The notes under the pieces are model-generated. The model ran no database searches. It saw only the letters and a program-made list of their open reading frames with translations, and was not told the origin of the DNA. A DNA stretch of 64,000 bases from Ooceraea biroi (lineage: Eukaryota > Arthropoda > Insecta > Hymenoptera > Formicidae): the NCBI RefSeq assembly GCF_003672135.1, contig NC_039510.1:11036001-11100000 (forward strand). Direction: 5' to 3'. The position numbers and the translations under genes are program-made. The number at the start of each line of letters is the position of its first letter. Position 1 is the stretch's first letter. Positions 28,943 to 41,230 of this stretch are shown here, piece by piece.

Positions 28943-29794
28943 CAGGGTGAGGCATCTAAAACAGGCCACCTGAATATCGCGGTTGTTATTGGTGATAGAA
29001 AAAAATGTGTCAGACCAAACTTGCATGGTTCCGAGGGACACATAATTTGTTCTAAATAGTTTTTTATTAGGTGGATGCGTAGAGATCATATGAAGGTCAG
29101 CTTCGTTTTTTTAAATGGTATGATATGTTTTTTTTACGTACCATCTAGTAGAGCGTTTGAAGATGCGCAAATTTTTTCTTTCCCGAGAAGTTCTGAGTTG
29201 ATGATATCATTATTTTTTATATTGCCTAGAGTTCTCTGCTATTGAAAATACCGTAAATTCAGAAATGGAAAAGTTCTAGCCCTTAGAAATTTTTTCTTTT
29301 CCGAGAAGTTCTGAGTTGATATCATTATTTTTTATATTGCCTAGAGTTCTCTGCTATTAACAATACCGTAAATTCAGAAATGGAAAAGTTCTAGCCATTA
29401 GAAATTTTTTCTTTTTCCGAGAAGTTCTGAGTCGTTGATATCTATATTTTTTATATTGTCTAGAGTTCTCTGCTATTGAAAATACCGTAAACTCAGAAAT
29501 GAAAAAGTTCTAGCACTTAGAAATTTTAGCCTTCAGTGACCTTGAATGATTTTGACCCGTAGATCAATGTGCATCTTCAAACGCTCTATTAGATGGTACA
29601 TAAAAAAACATATCATACCATTTAAAAAAACGAAGCTGACCTTCATATGACCTCTACGCGTCCACCTAATAAAAAATTATTTAGAACAAATTATGTGTCC
29701 CTCGAAACCATGCAAGTTTGGTCTGACACATTTTTTTTCTATCACCAATAACAGCCGAGATATTCAGGTGGCCTGTTTTAGGTGCCTCACCCTA
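28943..29794. mobile_element. 852-bp foldback element with CAGGGTGAGG ends and internal tandem repeats (copy A)
   Basis: The inverted arms span about 28943-29170 and 29569-29794, with TA outside each end (28941-28942 and 29795-29796). The right terminus reads CACCCTA, one base off the expected CACCCTG. Between the arms are three copies of a repeat of about 115-119 bp. There is no transposase. The apparent ORF on the minus strand at 28874-29089 is arm sequence; similar peptides appear in the second copy at 56.6-57.4 kb, so it is not a gene. Compared with copy B, the left arm lacks the segment around ATTGATCTACGGGTCAAAAT. Confidence 0.88.
29173..29525. repeat. Three tandem copies of a ~117-bp unit inside foldback copy A
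   Basis: The marker ATTGCCTAGAGTTCTCTGCT starts at 29221 and 29336, and a one-base variant starts at 29455, giving periods of 115 and 119 bp. Each unit also contains GAGAAGTTCTGAGT and AAAAGTTCTAGC. Confidence 0.88.
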
Positions 29795-32700
29795 TATAAT
29801 CATGAAATACTGTATTTACAAATGTTGTATTGTGTAGCCTGACTAGCAAGTAGACTAACAAATATTCAATATAACATAAGCTATTTACTCAAAACGAAAT
29901 TTTTTGTGACTTCACAAATACATATCGCGAAGAGTGATATTTCTCATAACTAATTTAATTAAACGAATAATATATACAATTCTTATATTTCCATTAATCT
30001 AACATATTTTTAAATAACACGATAATGCCATAATAGAACAGATCGTGTTGAATATTTGGTAAATGCTCATGCATTCAAATAAGCTATCGTAAGCCGATGC
30101 AATTAGCATTATCCGTTCATCTGCTTTGATTGACTATAAGCCTGTTCTATATCCATATAATATATTACCGCAGTAGTTTATCGTCTTTTGCCTAAGTTAA
30201 TTTTGCATTGCGCCATGTTTAGAGTAATTGCACTTAAATCAAGTAAATAAAACTTACAATAAAAGAGAGCGAATTACATAAAATCAGTTCTAAAAACTGT
30301 TCAAAACCTGTTAATGTAAAATATTTGTGCGGTAGATATTCAATGTGCAATTTGTAGTAAAACTGTGATGTCAAGTGACGTAAGGTAAAGAACGATGAGC
30401 TCTGGTTAAACGGAACCATCGCTCTAGTGTGAATTACGCTTGTCCAGAAAAGCTATTCGACGGAAAACGTACCGTGACCGATACCACTCGGGTTTTCTCT
30501 TCAGCATGTGAAAAAGCGACGAAAAGAGTCCGAAAAGGGAGTCGATGGACAGCAGACAAAGAATAAGAAGCGGGAAATAGAAGAGCGAAAACGCGGTTTG
30601 AAACTCAGAACACAGCAAAATAAAAACCGGGAATTCGGGCACCAGGAAAACGTCTTGGGAAGAAGCAATAAGGACGTCTGGAAAAGACGGCTGGGAATTC
30701 TTTCGTGAGTAGGAAATATTTAATCCTTCGATAAAGACGATAATCATCAGACTGAGATAAAAGCTAAATCTTACGACGTGAAACAATTTATTATGGATCA
30801 GTTCCCATTTTCTTTCTCCTTTATAGCGAATTATGCAAAGTAAATTGCAAAGTTTTTTTTAAGCTTTTTTATTAGTTTAAACAATTTTCTAAACAATCTC
30901 CGAATTTTTATAAGCAGATATTTAAATTTAAGGATAAAAGCGATATAAAAACTTATCTGATCAGAGAAATGGGACTAATAAAAATTTGATTTTGTATAAT
31001 ATATATAACATAAGCAGACGACGTAACTACTTTTGATGATACATGGAAATTTTATCGCATCAAATTTACAGAAAATATTTGTCAGATGAAACGAATTTCC
31101 GATATCTAGGTGAATTCAGACAGTTTTTCCGCTTAGTCTACGATGTGGAGGCGTAAGCGGATATGCCCGCAAATGGATTTGCTACAAGTTTAAGTGCAAC
31201 TCGAGTAGTTTCAAGAAAATATATCTGATAGATCCGGAGCTAAAAATTTCTTACTTCTTGTACCGTACGTAGTATACTTCTTGTACCATATATGTATAGC
31301 AAATAGTCTAATGCAAAATGTGGACTATCTGTTTCATAAATCTTTAATAAAACGAAGTTGAAAATAAATTACCAAACTTTTGCATTAGAAGTACGATTAA
31401 ATGTTTTAAATAATTACAGGAAGAACGTTACACATAATAATTACGTCACAAAGGAAGCTCGATAACATTGATGATTTATAGCACACGGTTGCTCTAAATT
31501 ATAATAATTATATTTGTCAGTGCAGTCGTACGGCATACCCAGCTGTTGCTATCCCTGTTATTAACTGCTAATCAATTTTTTACCTGTTCGTTGTTTCACT
31601 GGCTCATTTCTAGAGACATCTACGCATTCGAATGATAACGACATATGACGATTCGCGGGTCGATGATGACTCACTGCGATTACACTATAAAAACTGTTGA
31701 TGTCTTTTAACTTTCAGCTTGATCGCTGCAGTCGATAAAGCTTATACCTTCGCACTTTCATCTTCGCTATTTTTACCCACGATAAAATATCGTTTCTTGT
31801 TTAAGTGGAGAACAAAATACGGAAGGAAATAACAACTTGAAGCTGTATTCAGTAGCGCGCGAACGTCATTTCGATTTCAAGATGATAATTCAAGTCCAAC
31901 CGTTTGCAGCTAGTAAACATTTTATTTGTGCGCGTGATATGTGATAGAAAAATAATAAAAATGTGATTATAAAATGTATAGTCAGACTTCCTCAGATCTG
32001 ACTTCTTTAAAACGAGAAGATGCTTGAAATAAAGAAGACAAGAATCAGACAATTTGTTAAATTGGAAATGGAAAAAGGTAGAAGACAAGATTCCAAATGG
32101 TTCGTCGCCAATCGCGATAGTTACTGCAGTCAAAGTTAGCTGGCGATTGTGCGAAGTTTGTTTCAATGCTGAAAATACCTTCACGCCTGGTTACGTCACT
32201 GACTGAGTAGAAATCGACGAAAGATACATTTTCTCAATCACGACAAAGTTTTTCTCACGGCGGACAGGAACGAAGTTCAGTTGTACTTTTCTACACAAGT
32301 TCCGCAGCGAAGATATAGGGCGTGCATGGAGTGCAGAGATCCAACATTGAGCTCTACACCAAAGTGCTATACTCTGTAATAACTAATATATGTATGAATC
32401 AGAGCTCAGAAGCTCTGTCTATATATAATATATTCGCTGCGTTTGAATCACAGTCTCTCAATCGCGCAAAAACAAATCGTGGTGCAGACAGAGTTTACGA
32501 ACCTTTATTTGCGACATGTAATTGATAATAATGCTCGGCGTTTTTATTGATAGTGAACTTTCAAAGTAACAGGAAAGTTTTCTAATTCTTGTAATCGAAA
32601 AGTACTTTTCGCCAAAGCGCAGGATCTTGCCAGCTACGGTCGGGAACAAAGTTTCGCTCTGTATAACGTATTTCCGAAGTTTACTCTGTGTCGTGCGAGA

Positions 32701-35280
32701 TTTTGCGGCTTCAAGGGACACGAGGACACGAGCTCAAACTTGAGCAACGTTTCGTGAATTTTGAAATGTACGTTCTTGCATCCTTAATACCCTACAAAGA
32801 GAGACGGAGACAGTGGCGACGGCTTTCGTCGTTCTGCTGGTTTATTACAACGGTCTCGGCCGTTGTAGCTTGAGATTTATCTTTCCCGCGACCGGCAACT
32901 GCGGCTACTTCGCAAAATACAGCGAAAGGAACGAGCGTGTTACAAAATGAATGCGCCGCGGAAGGAAGAAAAGATTGTACATTCGTTTCTTAAAGTTCTT
33001 GCCATTTAGAATGGGAGAGGAGAGATCAGAAAAGTTAAATATACAGAAAAACATACAGAAACCGCTGTACATTTCCTCATAGCAAGAGATCGGAATGTAG
33101 GTATCAAGCGAAACAAGACTACGAGCTCCTGAAAAATTAGCTGCTATCAAGTAAAGAGTGGAAATTTGTTCTGCTCTGATAATTTTCAACGAATTGTATC
33201 ATAAACTAACAAGAAGATGGGCGATCTATTTGTCAGAGTTTTTCGAAAAGCGAAAGTGAAGAAATTGTTATTCACGTTAACGTTCAATGAGAAAATTGAT
33301 AAATGATCAGCAAACAATTCAGCACATATTCTCCATGCTGCAGAAGAGATTCTCACAAAAGAAACAAATTTTATTCTGGCGATCGATGTGTTGGCAAAAC
33401 CGTGAGAAGAGTTGTTTGTGACGCAAACAGGTTTACAAAAGCAAATGCTTTACTACAGGACTTGCACTAGATAGATAGATACAAAAAGTCCCGTTAAAAC
33501 ATGTATTCCTTCATGCTCGCTCCAAGAAGGAAATAACTCTATCGGCAGCGCGCTGTAAGAAGCTAAGTTTCTTGAATATTTCATCGCTGTTTCTCAATAC
33601 GCTGAAAAGACGTAGAAACAAACATAGCGCACTATTTACTCGCCTGTAGTTTTTACAATGATATAAAGTGGCGTACAACGATATTTCTCGAGAAAGGAGC
33701 CCTAAACACGAGCTACTTGTGACATATCTGCAGGTAATCCTATACATATCCAATCTACGCGTAATGGTATAAACAGGAAATTATAAAGTTAGTCACTTAA
33801 AGTAAACTAGCTCTGAACTCTGACGAAATTCAACAAGGGAAGTTACATAATATGTTAAGTTTGTGAGATCAAGAAAATGCAACATCGACACGTTCAACAT
33901 GCACGTAAAGTGAAACACTTATGTAAGTTAATTAATTGATACAGCAACTTCCGCGCTTTTGCCTTGTGTGCAACCGCGGAGCACCGGTTTGAAAGGTCCA
34001 TGACAAAACTTGTTTGCCTGACATTTCATGAGACGAACAGAGTGCAGTTGTCGTCAAGAGACAACTCCATCACAGGATACGGCCGCGGAAATAGCTCTGA
34101 TTTGTGCGTATACACGGCGAGTTATGAACCGAACGCAAAATACAATCCGCGGTTTCCGCAACTTCGTATTCTCTCAGAATAGTTTGAGTTTCATTCCGAA
34201 GATACGTGTGACTTGCCGGGAAACAGTTCTGGGTAAACATTCAAGAAGCGTTTCGATCGCCTTAACTTCGATGCCGATCCGCAGCCAAGATTAAATTCGC
34301 AGTTCTGAAGTTCTCTTCCAGCTGCGATCTTGCATGCAGGGACGATCGCCAAATGTACAAGCTCGAGCGTAATACAGGAAACCTCAACGGTCCCTCGCAC
34401 TCCGCGAAATTATATCCCACGTATCCCATTTACTTGCATGCTATGAAATGATCGAGGATAAGCAGCGCAACGCACATAGAGAAGAAGAGGGAGGCAAGTG
34501 CTTCCAGAGAAGGGTGAATTACCAGGGGGGCAAAATGCCGCTATAGCGGCACTCGGCGAGCTTGTGAGAAGGTCGCGTAGCTATTTGTAATTGTAATTAG
34601 CAAGCCGGCTAATTCATTACGTCGCCAAGAAATATACGACGCGCCCCGCGTACTGCTTAACTAGGAGGATGGGGAATTCAACAAGAGAAAGCACACAGAT
34701 ACTAATCATTGCAAATGTCGTATGCGATGAATCATCGTATATCGCTACAGCATACGCAAGGAGATGTAATAACGAGAGAAGTAGGACATTGTAACTGCGT
34801 CAACACAAAGAAAGAAAAATATAGAAAAAGGAATACAAGAAAATGCAAAAGCCTGGTAGCAGTTCTTGCAGAGATTTTAAGTACATTTTTAAATTAAACA
34901 CACGATGTTCTCTTTTAAACAATTTCTTCATACGTAGACTGTAAAAGCAACTTATAATAGATTTTGTTTTATAAAAACCGTTAAGAAATTAATTTTTTTT
35001 ATTTGAAATCAATATCAAACATACTAAAGTTATATTCGAAAAAAATTAACAGAAAAAACAACCAATCAAATTTTAACTACTAAACAATTATATTATTAGA
35101 AACTGAATTAGCTAGATTAATAAAAACAGTTTGAGAAAGTGCAAGAAGTTAAACACTTAATATGTATAATTTTATAAAAGTAGAGATGTACTTTCTGAAG
35201 AATTTTAAGTAAAATTAGGCTCCTTTTATTCTAACAAAATAAGACAAGAATCAGCGATTTTAGATCGGAAAGTCTCGAAC

Positions 35281-35327
35281 TAACGAGCTGAGTCGCTTTT
35301 GAAATTCGAACGTAACGAGCTGAGTCG
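35281..35327. repeat. Short direct repeat (15 bp, period 32)
   Basis: TAACGAGCTGAGTCG occurs at 35281 and at 35313. Confidence 0.85.
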
Positions 35328-36245
35328 AGATGCGAAGTCTGGGTGAGCGTCAGGGAACAGAATGAGATAAATTTGCGGGATCATGAAACATTCTGGACGG
35401 CTGGAGAACGTCGCCGTTGTCATCAGGGAAAAAATACTGCGACAGGTGCATCGCACGAAAAATAGGAGAACGTGTCAACGGAACTAGAGTCAGCGAGTAT
35501 GTTTAACCGCCGCTGTTCTTAATCTGCATGGTTTATCTCCCGGGTCTATCCTGTATATTGTAGACACTTTACATCCTTTGGGACTGCGTTAACAGCACGG
35601 CGCTGTGTCCTAACTTTCAGTGAACAAATCAGTTGGGAATGTTCAAGAGGGATTCAACAAATAGTAATTCGTCTCATTGTCGTTGAGATGGAAATGGAAA
35701 AAAATCTATACAGTGTTGTGAATTATATATAACTAGAAAAAGAAAATTATGAAATTGCTTATATCTCATTTTAAGACTTTTCCGTATTTGCAACACATCA
35801 AGATAACCAACAACTACCCAAGCATTCTACTAAACTTTAAATAGTTTCTGCAATACGCCCAATTTTAGTTTACTTCGAAGTAACGAGGCAACTTGTGCAC
35901 AAAATGCTGCCTTATATTTGATTCGGTAATATAAATTTTAAATTGCTAGATGAGGAAGAAAAGAGCACAGTTTCTTTTATGTTGCTTATATAATAAAAGT
36001 CGATATAAATAGACCGCGGCTCTCTTTTCATTCGTTACATGATAAATTCGTATGAAAAACGAATAATAACTTTAATACTTTTAACTTATTTTCTTAATGT
36101 TTATGTCTTATACAATTACAAATACATAAATTATCTATTTTGAAAGTTTAAACTCTGTTTCAACTACTTTAATTATAAAAAGGTCTTATTATAAAAAATT
36201 ATAGAAAAGAAACACGATAAAGTGAAAAGAAGAAAACGGCATCTT

Positions 36246-36299
36246 GTTAATAATATTGCAAATATATTATTTGTATAATATATTTGCAATATTATTAAC
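36246..36299. repeat. Perfect 25-bp inverted repeat with 4-base loop
   Basis: GTTAATAATATTGCAAATAT and the next five bases (stem to 36270) are followed by loop TTGT and the exact complement to 36299. The hairpin is AT-rich. No element ends or gene were recognised around it. Confidence 0.9.
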
Positions 36300-36644
36300 T
36301 ATAACAGCACAATCATAAGAATGCATTAATATCGATAATTTCCTGGAGCATTGTTTTATCTTTGCAAATGAAGATACAGATTGCGTAAATACATGTAAAT
36401 CTATTGATGCATTTCTCACTCCTGTATACTTCTGTACATGTACAGATATAGCGTCTTATGTATGCCGATGGTACAACCTCCAGGGCACAATCTTATCCCA
36501 CCAACTAGTTAAATTAGACTGCGGGATCCGGTCTCCAACCTACGGCGGTTACCAATCGCACACGATGCAACGCGCATCGATCTATATCGTAGTTTATAAA
36601 GTGCATCGGGCATGAGATGTATCGCGAAATGGAAGTTTAAATGC

Positions 36645-36659
36645 CACGTGCTTCACGTG
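36645..36659. promoter_or_regulatory. Two CACGTG E-boxes nine bases apart
   Basis: CACGTG occurs at 36645-36650 and 36654-36659. Closely paired E-boxes are known as targets of bHLH dimers such as CLOCK/CYCLE or MYC/MAX. Function here is speculative. Confidence 0.25.
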
Positions 36660-38097
36660 CACAAAAATTAATATAGGAAGACGTGTCGTGTATGTTTAAC
36701 GTATACAAATGTATAATTATCGTTACATGAAATTTTTCGTAAAAATGTTCCACGTTGAATAAATATACAAAAGCAAGATCGTGCTATATAGTTATCGCGC
36801 ATATCCTATACGGATCATGTTTCCGACAGAAATATACAGAATCAAATTACATGTAGTAATTAATAATATTAATGCCTAATATCAATTATAATGCAATTAA
36901 TACGGTGAAATACGAGAACGAAGAGGATGATGTAAACGTTGTATGGACGACGTTTACAACTGACCTATTGTGAAATTCCTTTACTACGTATTTCCTTGCT
37001 GAATGAAACGTGCGCCTTGGATCTCGCAAAGAGAGAAAAGTACGCGCGTTCCCTTCCCGCACCCTCAAGAAGCTCTTTTCCACGAGGATAGTCCTCCCGG
37101 CGAGTTGCCTCGACGAGCAATCTCACGAAATTGCACCGCGCGATTTCACGTCGTTCCGTCGACGTTACCGTTCGCATTCCCAACGTTCCCTTTTTCCTAG
37201 TCCTTCGACTTTCATTTGACTGACAGAAGGGGATAGCACGGCAGGATGAAAAAGTACATAAGGAGAAGAGCGGTGGACAAAAAGATCTAAAGTTAGGGGG
37301 GAAGAAGAAAAATAATAAAAATGAATTTCTTCATTTTGCTATGCTGACGTTATAAATAATAAAAGATAGTCCCGGAAGTAATTAATTGATTTATTATAGT
37401 AGCTATAAATATGGACGTATAACGTTATTTCAATTCCAATTTTATGAAGAGTTTTATAATAAGTTCTTTAAGATAAAATGCGCAATTAAGCACACGTTAC
37501 TTGTCTTTTTAATGATTTCTAAAACAGATAGATGAACATTGTAATTTTCTGTTTCCCCATTTCCGTCGTTCTCGCAGAAAAGTAGTTCCGGTGGGGATCA
37601 AACTCGAAAGTAAGCTTTCGTGTAGCAAACTGTACATCACCGAGCCAAGTATGTCAGTTAATGGCTCCACCCGTTCATATGCATGTGCAGTGTACTCCAG
37701 TTGATCATAACTCACATGCCCAGATTACGTAAAAGTTTATAAAGAATTCTATGCTCTCTGTCTATATTTAAAGCCAATTTTTAGTTCATGTAGTTTCTTT
37801 TCCTTCATGAATATATAAGTAGTCTATATCCATCTAGATAAGGATCAACTTTGGTATACTGTATTGAAATGCATGTTATTACGCGAAATACTCTTGATGT
37901 CTTCTTAAAAAAATAAAAAATGTGCAATATTTGAAAAAAGATGAGCAAACAACTAGCATTACACTAATCTTTCAACAAAACTACTAGAATAATAATCATC
38001 ATTTTTCTTTAATCTAATAAATACAGGCGCTTAAGATTTGCACAGAAGCAAAAAATCATAAGGATCATTAGAGCATAAAAATTAATAAAGCACTCAC

Positions 38098-38148
38098 CCG
38101 TGCTTTTGACGTCTGCTTCAGTCCGATGGCTGATTGGCTGCGATTACT
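38098..38148 (-). CDS. Possible 51-bp internal exon of the same minus-strand gene
   Basis: Read on the minus strand, a pyrimidine-rich tract ending TTTTCTTGCAG is followed by 51 bases and then the donor GTGAGT. The segment is open in phase 0 and encodes 17 residues, SNRSQSAIGLKQTSKAR. The large exon at 51781 also ends in phase 0, so joining the two keeps the frame. A length divisible by three would suit a cassette exon. A second AG two bases downstream could shift the acceptor. The join, across 13.6 kb, is inferred; the sequence shows only the splice signals and the open frame. A chance match is possible because the segment is so short. Confidence 0.33.
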
Positions 38149-38159
38149 CTGCAAGAAAA

Positions 38160-41100
38160 GACAAAAGCCTTCGTTATCGAAACGACGTTAAACTGATCAT
38201 TGTCATTAAACGAATATTCGCCAAACGATATCGTCCATGTCGCTCCGTACCGGCATTTTCAGTCCGGAAAGTGAAGAGACGAACCGCGTTAAATCGTCAT
38301 CGTGAAATACGCCATCAAAATACAAACGCGCGCGAGGCTACTCGCGTTTCGGTATCGGTGATATCTATCTATATTGTACTTTAAGCGTACATTTATGACA
38401 GCGATCAGCTGAAAGCACGTCGCTCAGACGGACGGACGGACAGGCAGAACGGTCAAATTCAAAACGCGCGTTTCCGACATTCGATCCGGCGCGCGATCTC
38501 CGCCGGATGGCAGGAAGAATCTATCTTCGCTAGAAAACAGGTCGCGGGGGTGGATAGAGGGGATGCGCGCAGGATCTGGATCGTTTGCTTCCCTTTATGG
38601 CGTTCGGCGGGCTATTTCCGGGTCGCAAATAAATCCGCTTCGGGTGCGTCAAAGCGCCGTTTTGCGCGATATCGCCGCGGGTAGCGATACAAAACGATAA
38701 AACGGTAAATCACGGTGAAAACGTCGGTCCGGCCGGTATCGTCGCGGACGCTCCGTCATTGCCCGGAAATGCGTAAATCTTAATTGGCCTGTCGGGACTG
38801 TGGTCGCGCGACGCGAAGTAAACTGTGCCGCACGAGAACGGCGGCTGTCCGGGGCGAGCCGGGCGAATTAACCCCCACGTTCAGAACTTATTCCGGCAGG
38901 AATGACAAAGCGGCTGAAACAGAATCACGTATCTCGGCGATTTAATTAAGCCGTCCCGCTCTCTCGCCGTATATCCCGGCGTTGATTAAGCTGTTTTCGG
39001 CGAATGCCAATACGCATTTTTATCCGCGCTGATTGCCGCTGCATTTCCAACGGTTCGCTGGGTCATCCCTTTCACGAATGTCCACTGAAACGTCACAAAG
39101 CCTATCTCGCCATTTTTCGATTTCCGCGCTAGCTTTCCCTCGCGCGATTTCACTTTTATACAACGGCAAATTCGGAATGTAAATTTTTTAAATAAATATT
39201 ATCATGCGACTCTTTTTTAGTCAGGTCGCGCGTTTTATGTCACATTCGCGTTGTACTATTTTATTTTATAATATTTGCACTTACAATATTTTTCTTCCCC
39301 GCGTGATGAGATAATCATAAAAAGAAAAACAAATTTATGTACACTGCATAAACAAAATATGCGATTCGCAAAAAGACATATGGTACATATACTATGCATA
39401 TTTATTTAATATATTTATTTAATTTCCTGATCTGCAATTTCTAATCCAGGATAACTATAATAAATGCAGAAGGACTAAAAGCTGTCAGTATTATTCCTGT
39501 TAATCATATAAAAAGAAAAATCGATAATATAAAAACTCTCTTTTATAGAAATACATTTAGTCAATAAAATTTTCAGCAGTCTGATATCAAAAGACCCGAT
39601 GACGGCTAAAGTAATCTTTTCGAGATTAAATTTTCATCTTGTGATTAAAAGAGCAAAATAGAACTGCTGCCAAGAAAAGTATTTCTATTAAAGAAAACGT
39701 TTTCTTATTAAGCAGAGACAGAGATTCGTGTGCAGTCTCTTACGGATTCAAGATACCCAATGCTTCTGCGACTTAATGCTTACTGAAACTTTTTTCTTAA
39801 GTACATCGAAAAATCCTGAGTGTAATCTGCACCAGGCATATTGATCACGTCGAGTTAGTAATTAAAATATCCTCGGAATGTAACTTCCTGTAGCGTTCGG
39901 AACGGAAACGGGAACGTGGTATGGCCCGTCAGTTTCGACGTAGTCGATGCCACGCCGACAATAATTAGCGCGCATTTAGCGGCATTTCGCTTGTCCAAAA
40001 TCAGCTAACAGATATACTGAGAAACAAACGAGCTTTGTACGAGACGTGATAATTAAGCGGTTTATCTCGATTAATTACGGATAATTACGGTTGGCAATTA
40101 GTCCAATTGCTGCGACTGTCCGATGCAGCATGAGTGGCCGGGTTGCACTCTTCAACATTGCCCCCGTCGCCCGCAATTGTAGTCGACGAAACCGCGACAA
40201 CTACACGCTCGCCCTTAGTGCCGATGCTCTCACGGATTTTCCTGGTCGCTCTGAATCTCGAAAATTGCCTCGTAAACCAAGTACGCCGAGTTGGAATCGA
40301 GCTTGAGCGTTTCCCCAGTTACATTTCCGCTTGGTACCGTCGCCCAATTTAAATCGTCATCTACATTTTATGACGCAATAAGCAACCGACGGGCGTAAAT
40401 TACGCCGCCGAATATCCGTTTGACTTTCATCTCGCTATGGATGCGGAGACTTGAGATTCCCGATCAATCATCGCCTCGTGGTTACTCCGTAAAAATTGTA
40501 TCGTCAAGCTTACGCGTCTTGGATTGCCCGATAATGGGGATTGCAGAGCGCACAACAAAACTTTCGAGTGGAAGAAATTAAACTTGGCAGAGCTTGGACG
40601 TCGCTCTCTCTCCGACGCCGAATTTGGCAGTAACGTCGGCCGGGCCATTACTGTATTCGTAATTACTCCAGGTTTTCCATCGCGCTTGCTTTACACCACG
40701 CCATGGATATAATATTCTAAAGCGAATTGACCTACTTCCAGTAATTGCGGACCGTCCAGCTTTCTTAACCTGCCCATTCCTCCAACTTCCGTCCGCGCGT
40801 CTCCTGTCATTTTTATTTCACCCTTTTCGCGCTCCTTCTTCCATCTACTTAACCGTCGGAGATGCGGCTCACGGTAAAGGCATTACAAAGCCGAAGGAAA
40901 AAAATGTGGAAAGAGTCGAGAAGGGATGAAAAGGGGACGTACAAACAATGAGGCAGGAACTTTGACGAAAAATCGCAGCCGTCTGATCGCAGCCAAACGC
41001 CATCCTGCATCGCGCTCCATCGACCGAACTTTTTCTTCTCGCTTACGAGCCTCCGCCTCGCGCGAGAAGTTTCGACGGGCGTTTGCAGGCGAATTTATCG

Positions 41101-41230
41101 GCGTCGCGGTCTATTAACTCGTAATGGCATTAAGTCGACCTGCCGATACCCGATATGCCGTAAAATTATTTTCTGTTTGAGCGCGTTACAGACCACGCGA
41201 CAGCTTCGCGCGGACTGCTTAAATAGCGGT
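38160..41230. other. CpG-rich non-coding block
   Basis: About 38160-39180 and 39890-41230 are CpG-rich, with an AT-rich gap between. No ORF exceeds about 95 codons, and none resembles a protein family. Probably intronic regulatory DNA, by composition only. Confidence 0.45.

Larger units (their letters stand above)
29797..38090. other. AT-rich non-coding DNA
   Basis: Only short ORFs without recognisable domains. It holds the perfect hairpin at 36246, paired E-boxes at 36645 and a small direct repeat at 35281. If the 38.1-kb exon is real, this is probably intron of the minus-strand gene. Confidence 0.5.
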
